Shown: positions 33,352 through 43,679, counted from the first letter of the stretch. The stretch: DNA of 64,000 nt from Cellvibrio sp. OA-2007 (GCF_000953825.1 NZ_BBUL01000095.1:62001-126000), one strand, 5' to 3'. Notes: generated by a model from the sequence alone, not told the origin. Numbers and translations: made by a program.

Positions 33352-34280
33352 TGCAAATTATTATTGAACGCCTTGCCCTGCTCGCTGAAAAAACACACTC
33401 TCAAACTGCAATCGATAGTTATCGTGTGTTTCATGGGCGTGGCCGTACTTTTCCTGGGTTGGAATTTATTACGGTGGATTTTTTTCAGCCCGCAATACTC
33501 ATCACCTTATTTTTTGCACCACCAGAGCAATGGCTAGATGAGCTACTCATTAATATCACCCCACTGTTTGATGCTGAAACTACGGTGTTAGTGGTGCAGC
33601 GACGCTATTTGCCCAGTGCGCCGAGTGAAGTTGTATTCGGAAATTTACCTGATACAGTTTTCGCGCGTCGGGGCAATTTGCTGTTTAATTTACATTTGGC
33701 GCAACAACAAAACTCTGGCTATTTTTTAGATATGGAGCCGGGCCGGGAGTGGATTGAGCAGCATGCGGCAGGTAAACGTGTGCTGAATCTTTTTGCGTAT
33801 ACCTGTGCATTTTCGGTGGTCGCTGTTGCGGCGGGTGCAGAGAAAGTAGTTAATGTGGATATGAGTAGCGCCGCATTAAATCTGGGGCGAGAAAATCACC
33901 AACTGAATAATCTTGCCAAAAATAAAAGTGAATATGTTGCCGAAAACATCCTCAAGTCCTGGGCGAGAGTTAAGAAGCCAGGCCCCTATGATATGGTAAT
34001 TATTGATCCGCCTTCGTACCAAAAAGGCAGTTTTATCGCAGAAAAAGATTACGCAAAAGTCATTCGCCGGTTGCCAGAGTTAATGCCTGCTGGTGGCTTG
34101 GTATTGGCTTGTTTAAATGCACCGGAATTGAGTGAAGGGTTTTTAAAGCAGCAATTTATCGAGCAGTGCCCGCAGGCAACTTTTATCGAGCGTGTAAAAC
34201 CCCATGCTGATTTTCCGGATGTAGATTCGGAGCAGCAATTAAAGCTCTTGGTTTATCAGGTAGCTGCCAGTTTATCTTGA
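33351..34280 (+). CDS. Class I SAM-dependent methyltransferase, RlmI/RlmK-like
   Basis: Protein of 309 residues. The SAM-binding core is VLNLFAYTCAFSVVAVAAGAEKVVNVDMS, and motif IV is IIDPPSYQKGSF. These resemble the rRNA cytosine/guanine methyltransferases of the RlmI/RlmK group, though the N-terminal PUA domain of RlmI is absent. The target is unknown; an RNA substrate is an inference from the DPPSY motif. It overlaps the kinase gene by one base. Confidence 0.75.
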   Translation: MQIIIERLALLAEKTHSQTAIDSYRVFHGRGRTFPGLEFITVDFFQPAILITLFFAPPEQWLDELLINITPLFDAETTVLVVQRRYLPSAPSEVVFGNLPDTVFARRGNLLFNLHLAQQQNSGYFLDMEPGREWIEQHAAGKRVLNLFAYTCAFSVVAVAAGAEKVVNVDMSSAALNLGRENHQLNNLAKNKSEYVAENILKSWARVKKPGPYDMVIIDPPSYQKGSFIAEKDYAKVIRRLPELMPAGGLVLACLNAPELSEGFLKQQFIEQCPQATFIERVKPHADFPDVDSEQQLKLLVYQVAASLS

Positions 34281-34282
34281 AC

Positions 34283-34315
34283 GTAAAAAAAACCAGCGCC
34301 AGGCTGGTTTTTTTT
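34283..34315 (+). terminator. Rho-independent terminator after the pdxB operon
   Basis: The arms AAACCAGC and GCTGGTTT enclose a 5-base loop, flanked by an A-run and a T-run of about eight. It ends the three-gene pdxB operon and may also serve the convergent alaA. Confidence 0.85.
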
Positions 34316-34336
34316 GCGTTGGAAGATGACAAAAAA

Positions 34337-35551
34337 TTATTGTGAGTAGCGCGATAAAAAGTTGCCAAAACGTTGAATGGCTTTGGTTAAATCATCTTCG
34401 CGCGGCAAAAATACGATGCGGAAGTGATCGCGGTTTGGCCAGTTAAACGCGGTGCCTTGTACCAACAGTACTTTTTCTTGCAGCAAAAAATCCAAAATCA
34501 TTTGCTGGTCGTCTTTGATTTTGTACATGTTCAAATCTAGCTTAGGGAACAAGTACAAAGCGCCTTTGGGTTTTACGCAGGTGAGGCCGGGAATATCTGC
34601 CATGGCTTTTAGCGCAGCGTCACGTTGTTCACGCAAACGGCCGCCGGGGATGATCAACTCCCCAATACTTTGGTAACCACCCAACGCAGTTTGCACAGCG
34701 TACATGGCCGGTACGTTAGCGCACAGGCGCATGGATGAGAGCATCTCCAAGCCTTCGATATAATTGCGTGCACGGTGTTTTGCGCCGCTAATCACCATCC
34801 AGCCGGAGCGGAAACCCGCAAGGCGATAAGCTTTGGATAGACCATTAAAGCTGACACAAAGAACGTCTTGCGCCAATTTTCCCATGGGGATAAATTCGGC
34901 GTCGTCATACAGGATTTTGCTGTAAATTTCGTCGGCAAAAATAATCAGGTTATTGCGTCTGGCAAGCTCAACAATCGCTTCCAGTAGTTCTTGACTGTAT
35001 ACGGCACCGGTTGGATTGTTGGGGTTGATTACCACTATGCCGCGGGTGCGGTCGGTAATTTTGCTTTCAATATCGGCGAGATCGGGAAACCAATCGGCTT
35101 GTTCATCGCATAAGTAGTGGCGTGCTTTGCCACCCGCAAGGTTTACGGCAGCCGTCCAGAGCGGATAATCAGGCGCCGGTACTAATACTTCGTCGCCATT
35201 ATTCAACAGAGCTTGCATAGCCATGACGATGAGTTCGCTGGCGCCATTGCCGAGAAAAATATCTTCAATATCCACACCAGGAATTTGCAGGCGCTGGCAT
35301 TCGTGCATGATTGCTTTGCGTGCGGCAAACAAACCTTTGGAGGCGGTGTAACCTTCGGCATTCACCAGGTTGTGAATAACGTCCTGAATGATTTCATCTG
35401 GCGCAGAAAAGCCAAATGGGGCAGGGTTGCCAATGTTCAGCTTGAGGATTCTATGGCCTTCTTCTTCGAGGCGGTTGGCGTGCTCCAGTACTGGGCCGCG
35501 TATGTCGTAACAGACTCCATTGAGTTTGTCGGATTTCTTAATCGGGTTCAT
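34337..35551 (-). CDS. alaA: Alanine aminotransferase AlaA
   Basis: PLP-dependent class I aminotransferase of 404 residues, close to E. coli AlaA over its whole length. Landmarks are VCYDIRGPVLEHA, LNIGNPAPFGF, INPNNPTGAVYS, the DEIYSKILYD segment, and FNGLSKAYRLAGFRSGWM, where the lysine of SLSK/GLSK forms the aldimine with PLP. It makes alanine from pyruvate and glutamate. It is divergent from msrB. Confidence 0.93.
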   Translation of the reverse strand: MNPIKKSDKLNGVCYDIRGPVLEHANRLEEEGHRILKLNIGNPAPFGFSAPDEIIQDVIHNLVNAEGYTASKGLFAARKAIMHECQRLQIPGVDIEDIFLGNGASELIVMAMQALLNNGDEVLVPAPDYPLWTAAVNLAGGKARHYLCDEQADWFPDLADIESKITDRTRGIVVINPNNPTGAVYSQELLEAIVELARRNNLIIFADEIYSKILYDDAEFIPMGKLAQDVLCVSFNGLSKAYRLAGFRSGWMVISGAKHRARNYIEGLEMLSSMRLCANVPAMYAVQTALGGYQSIGELIIPGGRLREQRDAALKAMADIPGLTCVKPKGALYLFPKLDLNMYKIKDDQQMILDFLLQEKVLLVQGTAFNWPNRDHFRIVFLPREDDLTKAIQRFGNFLSRYSQ

Positions 35552-35647
35552 TTGCAGTAAGATGCCTTGGATGCGGTCGTGCGTGATTGCGGTTGAAAAA
35601 CACTCGAATAATCGACCTTAACTAGTTGATCTGTCAAGGAAATCCTT

Positions 35648-36049
35648 ATGGCTGATAACGAAAAATTTAATGAAAATGACTGGCGTGAAAAACTGACACC
35701 AGAGCAATACCGGATTTGTCGCGAAAAGGGCACCGAGCGCCCCTTTACCGGCGAGTATTGGAATGAGTTCAACGCGGGTGATTATCGCTGTCGCTGCTGT
35801 GGCGAACTTTTATTTGATGCGGATACAAAATTCGATGCTGGTTGTGGCTGGCCCAGCTTCTATGCACCGGTGAGTAAAACCGCAATCCGCGAATATTTGG
35901 ATACCAGTCATCATATGATGCGCACGGAGGTGGTTTGCCGCAAATGTGAATGCCATCTGGGCCATGTGTTCACCGATGGTCCTCAGCCTACCGGGTTGCG
36001 TTACTGCATTAACTCTGCGTCGATTCTCTTTTCTCCCGAGAACAAATAA
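35648..36049 (+). CDS. msrB: Peptide methionine-R-sulfoxide reductase MsrB
   Basis: Protein of 133 residues. Four zinc-binding cysteines are visible as CRCC and CRKC. The motif FDAGCGWPSFY and the catalytic region HLGHVFTDGPQPTGLRYCINSASI with the active Cys in RYCINS are complete. It reduces the R form of methionine sulfoxide in proteins. An AAGGAAAT ribosome site precedes the ATG. The gene is divergent from alaA. Confidence 0.95.
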   Translation: MADNEKFNENDWREKLTPEQYRICREKGTERPFTGEYWNEFNAGDYRCRCCGELLFDADTKFDAGCGWPSFYAPVSKTAIREYLDTSHHMMRTEVVCRKCECHLGHVFTDGPQPTGLRYCINSASILFSPENK

Positions 36050-36064
36050 ACCTGAATTGCTTAA

Positions 36065-36093
36065 CCGCGCCCTTATCGGGCGTGGAAATTTTT
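36065..36093 (+). terminator. Rho-independent terminator after msrB
   Basis: An 8-bp stem with one G-T pair (CCGCGCCC / GGGCGTGG), a 5-base loop and a short T-run lie 15 bases after the msrB stop. Confidence 0.7.
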
Positions 36094-36138
36094 GCACAAT
36101 TGAACCTAAAGGTTTGATTTTGTAAACAAATGTTAAAC

Positions 36139-36166
36139 TTGTAAGTTCCCGTCTTCGGCCTATTAT
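36139..36166 (+). promoter_or_regulatory. Candidate sigma-70 promoter for the first RND operon
   Basis: TTGTAA and TATTAT are spaced 16 bases apart, about 120 bases upstream of the efflux adaptor gene. The match is four of six and five of six to consensus. No operator palindrome is obvious beside it. Confidence 0.35.
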
Positions 36167-36284
36167 CCTTTGCTTGTATTGATGCGTATGTCAGTAGCTC
36201 TTAGTTAGCTATGGCAGTGCATTTTCTTGTATCGCCGAAAAACTACTCAAATGATGGCGATATTTTAATCCTGGGGAGACCATT

Positions 36285-37412
36285 ATGAATCTGTTCTTAG
36301 CTATAGCGGCGCGCCAATCCAATCGTGCGCGCTATGCGTTGTTTTTTTGCGTTTTTATGTTCTCGACGGTTGGCAACGCACAGCCACCTGCCGATAAGCC
36401 AGTTGATGTGATTGTGCAAACCGCCAGCAATATGAATTTGAGCACCACGATTGAGGCGCTAGGAACGCTGCGTGCGAATGAATCTATCACCCTGACATCT
36501 AACGAAACAAAAAAAATTACACGCATTAATTTTGATGATGGACAGCGCGTACAAAAAGGGCAGGTATTAGTTGAAATGACCAGCCGCGAAGAGTCCGCAT
36601 TATTAGCCGAGGCGCAGTTCAATGCCGATGAGGCAAAGAAGCAGCTTGATCGTGTTGCTCTGTTGGCTAAACGCGGCGCCGCTTCTGAATCCCTGCTTGA
36701 TCAGCGCGTGCGCGAATATGAGGCTGCTCGTGCGCGCTACAATGCGACTGAGTCGCGCTTGAAAGATCTAATTTTATTGGCGCCATTTTCCGGTGTTATG
36801 GGGTTGCGCGAAGTCAGCGTTGGCGCGCTTGTATCACCCGGCAGTGTAATCACAACATTAAATGACGATACAAAAATGAAATTGGATTTCACCGTGCCTG
36901 CTATTTATCTGCGTAACTTATCGACAGGTTTGGCTATCGTAGCAAAAAGCCGCGATTTAGGCGGCAAGGAATTCCACGGTAAAGTGGTTAGTATTGATAA
37001 CCAAATTGATCCGGTGACGCGCTCTATTAGAGTTCGCGCATTGCTCGATAATCCTCAGCATGAATTGCGGCAAGGTATGTTAATGCTGGTTGACCTACAG
37101 GCCGCGGCGCGCGATGCAGTTGTCATTTCAGAGGCCGCATTGGTCCCGCTGGGCAGTAATAATTTTGTGTTTGTGGTGAATAGAAAGGGTGCAGAATCAG
37201 TTGTAGAGCGGCGTCAAATTACCATAGGTGAGCGGCTCGAAGGCGCGGTAGAAGTATTAAAAGGTTTGTCGGTAGGCGATCAGTTAGTTACCCATGGTTT
37301 GCAAAAAATTCGCCCAGGGCAAAAAGTAAAAATTTTAGCGGTAGAGGCTCCGGTAGCAGAACAAAGCGAATCGACCCACTTGTCCGATCTCATCCAACAA
37401 AACAAGAACTGA
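36285..37412 (+). CDS. RND efflux periplasmic adaptor subunit
   Basis: Membrane-fusion protein of 375 residues. A signal segment (ALFFCVFMFSTVGNA) is followed by the beta-barrel and lipoyl halves (EALGTLRANESITLTSN, then DLILLAPFSGVMGLREVSVGALVSPG) around a short coiled-coil hairpin (about 105-150). There is no lipobox cysteine, so it is probably not a lipoprotein. A strong GGGGAG ribosome site precedes the ATG. It pairs with the RND permease 12 bases downstream. No outer-membrane factor gene is present here, so a TolC-like protein from elsewhere would be needed. Confidence 0.88.
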   Translation: MNLFLAIAARQSNRARYALFFCVFMFSTVGNAQPPADKPVDVIVQTASNMNLSTTIEALGTLRANESITLTSNETKKITRINFDDGQRVQKGQVLVEMTSREESALLAEAQFNADEAKKQLDRVALLAKRGAASESLLDQRVREYEAARARYNATESRLKDLILLAPFSGVMGLREVSVGALVSPGSVITTLNDDTKMKLDFTVPAIYLRNLSTGLAIVAKSRDLGGKEFHGKVVSIDNQIDPVTRSIRVRALLDNPQHELRQGMLMLVDLQAAARDAVVISEAALVPLGSNNFVFVVNRKGAESVVERRQITIGERLEGAVEVLKGLSVGDQLVTHGLQKIRPGQKVKILAVEAPVAEQSESTHLSDLIQQNKN

Positions 37413-37424
37413 GGGTAAATCATC

Positions 37425-40400
37425 ATGATGCTCTCAGATATTTCGATTAAACGGCCGGTATTTGCATCGGTTATTTCTATTTTATTAATTGCATTTGGTG
37501 TGGTGGCCTTTGATCGCCTGACTTTACGCGAGTACCCCAATATTGATCCTCCGGTCGTGTCGATCAAAACAAGCTACCCAGGCGCTGCGGCAAATATTGT
37601 AGAGACGCGCATCACCAAAGTTATTGAAGATCGTATCTCCGGTGTAGAGGGGATTCGCTATATAGAGTCATCGAGTGAAAATGGTGCATCCAATATAGTT
37701 GTGCAGTTTGATACTGGGCACGATATGGATGCGGCAGCCAATGATATTCGCGACCGCGTTTCGCGTGCTCTGGGAAATTTGCCGGATGAGGCAGATCCGC
37801 CGGAAGTACAAAAAGTCAGTTCTGATGAAGATGTCATTCTCTGGTTTAATTTTGCCGGGGAAAATATGACCATGCCGGAATTGTCCGATTATGCGCAACG
37901 TTATTTAGTGGATCGCTTTTCGGTTATCGACGGTGTGGCTCGTGTGCGTATCGGCGGGGAGCAGCGGTATGCCATGCGCGTGTGGTTGGATCGACGTGAG
38001 TTGGCCGCACGTAATCTCACCGTGAATGATGTAGAAAGTGCACTGCGTGCCGAAAATATTGAATTACCGGCGGGTAGTATTGAATCACTAGAACGCCAAT
38101 TTACCGTACGTATGGCGCGCTCTTATCGCACTGTAGATCAATTTAGTCAGCTAGTGGTAAAGCGTGGTAAGGATGGCCATTTAATTCGTTTGGGTGATGT
38201 GGCAAAAGTAGAAAAAGGTACGGAAGAAGATCGCAACTTATTTCGTGGTAATGGTGTGACACAAGTGGGTATAGGAATTGTCAAACAATCGACCGCTAAT
38301 ACCATTGATGTCGCGCGCGGGGTTAAACAAGAGCGCGATAAAATCAACGCAACCTTGCCGAAGGGAATGAGTATCGAGGACAGCTACGACAGTTCAATTT
38401 TTGTTGAGCGTGCGATTCATGAAGTGTATATCACCTTAAGTATTGCCATTGCATTAGTGGTGTTGGTGATTTATCTCTTTCTCGGCAGTGCGCGTGCTAT
38501 GTTAGTTCCTGCCGTTGCGGTGCCTGTTTCAATTATTGCGACCTTTACGGTGTTAGCGGTGATGGGTTTTTCGGTTAACATGTTGACGCTGCTGGCCTTG
38601 GTATTGGCGATAGGATTGGTGGTCGATGATGCTATTGTGGTGTTGGAAAATATAGTCCGGCACATAGAAGAAAAAGGTAAGTCCCCTTTATTAGCAGCAT
38701 TTGATGGCACCCGTGAAGTGGGTTTTGCAGTTATTGCGACAACTCTGGTGTTAATTGCGATTTTTGTTCCCATCGTTTTTTTGAAAGGTGACGTGGGGCG
38801 TTTATTTTCCGAATTTGCCATCACTATGGCGGCAGCTGTTGGCTTTTCATCGTTAATTGCTTTAACGCTTTCACCTATGCTTGCCTCCAAAGTATTGAAG
38901 CGCAACGACAGTAAAAACAATTTTGTAGAAAAAATTAACCAATGGATGCTTCGTTTACGTTTGCGCTATCAGCGTGCGATTCGCGCTTGTTTAGCGCGCG
39001 CAAAATTAGCAGTTGTGAGTTTCGCGTTGGTGCTACTGGGGACGTTTTTTCTAGCGCAGTTAATACCGTCGGAATACGCACCGCGTGAAGATCGGGGTAC
39101 TTTTTTTGTAATGGTTAATGGCCCGGAAGGTGCCAGTTATGCCTACATGGAAGAGTACATGACCGAGATTGAAAACCGGATGTTGAAGTACGTGGACTCG
39201 GGTGAAATTACCCGCTTGATGGTGCGTGCACCGCGTTCATTTGGCGCGATTGAGAGTTTCAACTCAGGCATGATTATCGCGGTAATGAATGATTGGAGCT
39301 TGCGCCGTAGTGCCTTTGTGGTAATGGATGAGATTCGCCAGAAACTGTCGGATTTGCCCGGTGTAACCGCAGCACCGGTAATGCGGCAGGGCTTCGGTTC
39401 CCAGGCGCAAAAGCCAGTGCAATTTGTGCTGGGCGGTGGAACCTATCAGGAGTTAGCGCAATGGCGCGATATTTTGTTGGAAAAACTCGAGCAAAATAAT
39501 CCTGGACTGGTGGGCATTGATTGGGATTACAAAGAAACCAAGCCGCAAGTTGAAGTGGTCATTGATACTAATCGCGCGGCCGATTTAGGCGTAAGCGTGA
39601 ACAATATTGGTCGCACATTGGAAGCTATGTTGGGATCGCGCCGTGCTACAACTTATATTGATGATGGTGAAGAGTACGATGTCATCTTACAGGGCGTGCG
39701 CGATGAGCAGCGCACTACCACTAGTTTGCAAAATATGTATGTGCGTTCTGAACATTCAGGTGAATTAATTCCGCTTGCCAATTTGGTGACGCTGAAAGAA
39801 GTTGCTGATGCGAGTAAATTAAATCGTTACAACCGTATGCGCTCTTTAACCATTGAGGCAAATCTGTCTGACAATCTTGCACTTGGTGATGCACTTAATC
39901 ATTTAAATGGTCTAGTGCGCGAGCATCTGCCGCCAACGGCGATGGTGGATTACAAAGGGTTGTCGCGCGATTTCCAAACCGCAGGTGGTTCAGTGATGTT
40001 TATTTTCTTGCTGGGAATTTTAATCACCTTTTTGGTTTTGGCTGCGCAATTTGAAAGCTATGTGCACCCCTTTGTGATTATGTTAACCGTGCCGCTGGCT
40101 ATATTGGGTGGTATGTTGGGGCTGTATGTTACCGGTAGCAGTTTTAATCTTTACTCTCAAATCGGGTTGATTATGTTGATTGGTTTGGCAGCAAAAAATG
40201 GCATTTTGATTGTGGAGTTTGCCAACCAATTGCGCGACCGAGGGGTGGAGTTTACTGAGGCTTTGCTTGAGGCATCGTCAGCGCGTTTGCGCCCCATCTT
40301 AATGACCAGTCTCACTGCAGTTGCCGGCGCATTACCTTTGGTTATTTCCTCGGGTGCGGGTTCCGAAACTCGTTTTGTCATTGGTGTGGTGGTGATGTCC

Positions 40401-40544
40401 GGGGTTTTGGTGGCTACTTTCCTTACATTATTTTTAGTACCTGTCGCCTATAGTCTATTGGCCCGTAATACTGGGTCACCCGGAGATGTGGAGCGTAAAT
40501 TGTTGCAAGAACAGGCGCGTTATACAGGGGTTGATGATGAGTAA
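37425..40544 (+). CDS. RND efflux permease (HAE-1/AcrB family)
   Basis: Inner-membrane transporter of 1039 residues with the RND layout of 12 membrane segments and two large periplasmic loops. SDISIKRPVFASVISILLI opens the protein; the TM4 signature IGLVVDDAIVVLENIVRH has the two aspartates of the proton relay; the second half has the IGLAAKNGILIVEFANQLRD signature. Length is typical. Substrates cannot be read from the sequence. The last 11 bases overlap the next gene. Confidence 0.92.
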   Translation: MMLSDISIKRPVFASVISILLIAFGVVAFDRLTLREYPNIDPPVVSIKTSYPGAAANIVETRITKVIEDRISGVEGIRYIESSSENGASNIVVQFDTGHDMDAAANDIRDRVSRALGNLPDEADPPEVQKVSSDEDVILWFNFAGENMTMPELSDYAQRYLVDRFSVIDGVARVRIGGEQRYAMRVWLDRRELAARNLTVNDVESALRAENIELPAGSIESLERQFTVRMARSYRTVDQFSQLVVKRGKDGHLIRLGDVAKVEKGTEEDRNLFRGNGVTQVGIGIVKQSTANTIDVARGVKQERDKINATLPKGMSIEDSYDSSIFVERAIHEVYITLSIAIALVVLVIYLFLGSARAMLVPAVAVPVSIIATFTVLAVMGFSVNMLTLLALVLAIGLVVDDAIVVLENIVRHIEEKGKSPLLAAFDGTREVGFAVIATTLVLIAIFVPIVFLKGDVGRLFSEFAITMAAAVGFSSLIALTLSPMLASKVLKRNDSKNNFVEKINQWMLRLRLRYQRAIRACLARAKLAVVSFALVLLGTFFLAQLIPSEYAPREDRGTFFVMVNGPEGASYAYMEEYMTEIENRMLKYVDSGEITRLMVRAPRSFGAIESFNSGMIIAVMNDWSLRRSAFVVMDEIRQKLSDLPGVTAAPVMRQGFGSQAQKPVQFVLGGGTYQELAQWRDILLEKLEQNNPGLVGIDWDYKETKPQVEVVIDTNRAADLGVSVNNIGRTLEAMLGSRRATTYIDDGEEYDVILQGVRDEQRTTTSLQNMYVRSEHSGELIPLANLVTLKEVADASKLNRYNRMRSLTIEANLSDNLALGDALNHLNGLVREHLPPTAMVDYKGLSRDFQTAGGSVMFIFLLGILITFLVLAAQFESYVHPFVIMLTVPLAILGGMLGLYVTGSSFNLYSQIGLIMLIGLAAKNGILIVEFANQLRDRGVEFTEALLEASSARLRPILMTSLTAVAGALPLVISSGAGSETRFVIGVVVMSGVLVATFLTLFLVPVAYSLLARNTGSPGDVERKLLQEQARYTGVDDE

Positions 40545-41253
40545 ATTAATGCACTGGCCAACCAGAAAAAGAAACCGGATTGCTGCTGTGGTTGCGACGC
40601 TATTATTGGCAGCCTGTGGTTCGCAGCAATTGAAACCGAGTGAGAGCTTGGTGTGGGAGGTGAATTCTCTGGACGCGATTGGCGGGAAGCGCACGCTAAT
40701 GCAAGGAAACCCAACGCTTGTTGATAGTCAGTCGGGGAAAGTGGTTAGTTTTGATGGTGAAGGTGATCGTTTATTGGTTGATGCGAATCCTTTAGGTGAT
40801 GCCACGGAATTTACTATCGAGATTATTTTTAAACCTGCTGATGCTTATCCAAATAACTTGGAGCCGCGCTTTTTTCATGTTGAATCACCGGATAATCCCA
40901 ATCGCCGTGTGACCATCGAGTTGCGGTTGAACGATAAAAAGCAGTGGTATTTGGATGCCTATATTAAATCGGAGCTATCGCAATTCACCTTAATTGATTC
41001 GGCCAAAGTACATTCTGTTGGCAAGTGGGCACATGCGGCAGTTACTTATAGAAATCGCGAATTTGTTTCTTACGTAAATGGTCAAAAAGAGTTGGCTGGC
41101 CAGGTAGACTATTTACCGATTGCAGCCAATGGCCAAACCTCAATTGGTGCGCGGATGAATGAAGTACATTGGTTTAACGGGGAAATTGCCAAGGTTCGCA
41201 TTAGCAAAAGAGTATTAGCCCCAGAAGAGTTTTTACCACTGGATAGTTTGTAA
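40534..41253 (+). CDS. LamG-domain lipoprotein overlapping the RND permease
   Basis: Protein of about 239 residues. The lipoprotein signal ends VVATLLLAACGS, with LAAC as lipobox. The rest is a concanavalin A-like/LamG-3 beta sandwich: GDATEFTIEIIFKPAD, GKWAHAAVTYRNREFVSYVNGQ and WFNGEIAKVRISKRVLAPEEF are typical strands. Such domains bind glycans or proteins. The ATG (40534, or 40537) lies inside the permease gene behind an AGGGG ribosome site, so translation is probably coupled to the pump. A LamG lipoprotein in this position is unusual for an RND operon. Confidence 0.82.
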   Translation: MMSKLMHWPTRKRNRIAAVVATLLLAACGSQQLKPSESLVWEVNSLDAIGGKRTLMQGNPTLVDSQSGKVVSFDGEGDRLLVDANPLGDATEFTIEIIFKPADAYPNNLEPRFFHVESPDNPNRRVTIELRLNDKKQWYLDAYIKSELSQFTLIDSAKVHSVGKWAHAAVTYRNREFVSYVNGQKELAGQVDYLPIAANGQTSIGARMNEVHWFNGEIAKVRISKRVLAPEEFLPLDSL

Positions 41254-41320
41254 TAGTAGGATTGCAAGTTAATTAAAAACGAGAAAATTGAGCGGGCTGT
41301 AAATGCTTGCGGGAAAATGT

Positions 41321-41362
41321 GAAAAAGCGATTGCAGCTTAAAAAATATTGCGCTGCAATCGC
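41321..41362 (-). terminator. Rho-independent terminator of proS
   Basis: Perfect 11-bp arms (GCGATTGCAGC / GCTGCAATCGC) with a 14-base loop lie 15 bases beyond the proS stop. On the minus strand the hairpin is followed by TTTTT. It may also stop read-through from the LamG gene. Confidence 0.75.
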
Positions 41363-41376
41363 TAATCAATAGATAG

Positions 41377-43104
41377 CTATATTTTGATGCGGGTCTGCAA
41401 AAAGCTCAGTACGTCAGCGGCGGCAATTTCTTGTTTTTCTGCATCGCGGCGACCCTTGTATTCGATCGTGCCAGCTTCCAAACCGCGATCACCAATCACA
41501 ATGCGATGGGGGATGCCCATCAAATCGGTATCGGCGAGCATAGTACCGAGACGCGCTTTGTCTTCATCCATCAGCAACACATCGAACCCCAGTTCTTGTA
41601 GCTGTGCGTAAAGCTCTTCACATTTAGCGGCAACAGCAGGGGATTTCTGCATATTGATCGGTACAATCGCGATGTGGAATGGCGCAATTGAATCGGCCCA
41701 GATAATGCCGTTTTCATCAAAGTTTTGCTCGATTGCCGAAGCGACTACGCGTGTAACGCCAATGCCATAACAACCCATAATCATGGTTTGCTCTTTGCCG
41801 TTTACATCCAGCACTTTGGCTTTCATAGCTTCAGAATATTTGGTGCCGAGTTGGAAAATATGACCAACTTCGATGCCGCGTTTGATTTCCAATGTGCCAT
41901 TGCCGCATGGGCTTGGGTCGCCGGTGACTACGTTGCGAATATCGGCAACCAGTGGTGCCGTCGCATCGCGCTCCCAATTCACGCCGGTTAAATGGAATCC
42001 ATCTTTGTTGGCGCCACAGACAAAATCAGCCAAGTGCGCCGCTGAGTGGTCAACAATGACGGGTATTTTTAAACCAACAGGTCCGATAGAACCAACGCCA
42101 ACACCAAGTTCTGCTTTGATACGTGCCTCTGGTGCCATGGTCAACGGCGATGCAATACCGGTTAACTTTTCTGCTTTGATTTCATTGAGTTCGTGATCGC
42201 CACGCAATACCAATGCTACGAGCGGTTGGGTTTTGTCGTCGCGTATCGCGCCCAAAACGATGAGGGTTTTAACAGTTTGTTGTGGGCTTACTTGCAAAAA
42301 CTCGCACACTTCATCAATGCTGTGTTTGCCTGGCGTTGCTACTTCTTGCATAACATGTTGCGCTGCAGGGCGCGGCGCGGTAGGTGGCAGAGCCTCGGCC
42401 TTCTCAATATTAGCGGCATAGTCGCTGGCGTTACTGAAGGCGATATCGTCTTCGCCGCTGTCCGCCAGTACGTGGAATTCATGGGAGAAAGCGCCGCCGA
42501 TGGAGCCGGTGTCGGCAAGTACAGGGCGAAATTGCAAACCTAGACGGGTGAAAATATTGCAGTAGGTTGCATGCATGACATCGTAAGTTTCTTGCAAGGA
42601 TTCGGTGCTGGTGTGGAAGGAGTAGGCATCCTTCATAATAAATTCGCGCGAACGCATTACGCCAAAGCGTGGACGAATTTCATCGCGGAATTTGGTTTGG
42701 ATTTGATAAAAGTTAGCGGGTAATTGTTTGTAGCTTCTGATCTCGTTGCGGATCAGATCGGTAATGACTTCCTCGTGGGTTGGGCCGAGGCAGAACGGGC
42801 GGTCGTGGCGGTCATTCATGCGCAGTAGTTCCGGCCCATATTGCTGCCAGCGACCCGATTCTTCCCACAGTTCAGCAGGTTGCACAACTGGCATTAATAC
42901 TTCCATTGCGCCGGATTTATTCATTTCTTCGCGCACAATTTTTTCAACTTTGCGCAATACACGTAGCCCCATCGGCAGCCAGTTGTAAAGACCGGAAGCC
43001 ATTTTGCGGATCATGCCCGCGCGCAGCATCAGTTGATGACTGATAACTTCCGCATCGGAAGGGGTTTCTTTGAGGGTGGCAATTAAAAATCGGCTGGAAC
43101 GCAT
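41377..43104 (-). CDS. proS: Prolyl-tRNA synthetase
   Basis: Class II synthetase of 575 residues, bacterial type, close in length to E. coli ProS (572). [34 protein letters not shown] opens the protein in the usual way; class II motifs are present around [27 protein letters not shown] and the [10 protein letters not shown] segment near the end. A large editing (INS) domain lies between the catalytic motifs, followed by the anticodon-binding domain. The ATG complementary to 43102-43104 is preferred; a longer frame to 43209 has no support. Confidence 0.94.
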   Translation of the reverse strand: MRSSRFLIATLKETPSDAEVISHQLMLRAGMIRKMASGLYNWLPMGLRVLRKVEKIVREEMNKSGAMEVLMPVVQPAELWEESGRWQQYGPELLRMNDRHDRPFCLGPTHEEVITDLIRNEIRSYKQLPANFYQIQTKFRDEIRPRFGVMRSREFIMKDAYSFHTSTESLQETYDVMHATYCNIFTRLGLQFRPVLADTGSIGGAFSHEFHVLADSGEDDIAFSNASDYAANIEKAEALPPTAPRPAAQHVMQEVATPGKHSIDEVCEFLQVSPQQTVKTLIVLGAIRDDKTQPLVALVLRGDHELNEIKAEKLTGIASPLTMAPEARIKAELGVGVGSIGPVGLKIPVIVDHSAAHLADFVCGANKDGFHLTGVNWERDATAPLVADIRNVVTGDPSPCGNGTLEIKRGIEVGHIFQLGTKYSEAMKAKVLDVNGKEQTMIMGCYGIGVTRVVASAIEQNFDENGIIWADSIAPFHIAIVPINMQKSPAVAAKCEELYAQLQELGFDVLLMDEDKARLGTMLADTDLMGIPHRIVIGDRGLEAGTIEYKGRRDAEKQEIAAADVLSFLQTRIKI

Positions 43105-43256
43105 AGTGATGACTTCTTGGTAGCTATAATGGGTTTTAAAGGCGCATATTCTACGGCGGTTGGCGATATTGGTATAGCGTCTTGGACGGTTAGGCCCGTA
43201 TCTTGTCAATATAAGTCAATTCAATAAACACTTGCTCAATTAATAGGATGGCAATC

Positions 43257-43679
43257 ATGTTTGAACTTCACCCGCGCCTCGCGCAGGATTCTATTGTTAT
43301 CGGCGAATTTGATTTATCTCTGCTGCTGTTAAGTCGGGATGCAAATTTTCCTTGGTGTATTTTGGTGCCCAAGCGCGAGGATGTATTTGAAATCCATCAT
43401 TTGAGTGAAGAGGAGCAGCTGCAATTGATTCGCGAGTCTTGCCGTTTAGCAGAAGTGATGACCAGTGTATTTGATGCGGACAAGATGAATGTGGCTGCAT
43501 TGGGTAATGTGGTACGTCAACTTCATGTGCATCATATAGCGCGTTTCACTGATGATCCCGCTTGGCCTCAGCCCATCTGGGGCAAACTACCGGCTAAGGA
43601 ATATACAACAGCTGAACTTGCTGAGCGTGTTAAGCGCCTGCAAAATGCATTGGTTGGAGAAGGTTTCAAGCTTGTTTAA
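43257..43679 (+). CDS. HIT family protein
   Basis: Protein of 140 residues. MFELHPRLAQDS opens it and the histidine triad region reads NVVRQLHVHHIARF, then DPAWPQPIWG. This is the HIT-like nucleotide hydrolase/transferase group found next to proS in several relatives; the substrate is unknown. The ATG at 43257 is chosen because AGGA lies 8 bases upstream; an ATG at 43248 would add three residues and overlap that site. Confidence 0.8.
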   Translation: MFELHPRLAQDSIVIGEFDLSLLLLSRDANFPWCILVPKREDVFEIHHLSEEEQLQLIRESCRLAEVMTSVFDADKMNVAALGNVVRQLHVHHIARFTDDPAWPQPIWGKLPAKEYTTAELAERVKRLQNALVGEGFKLV

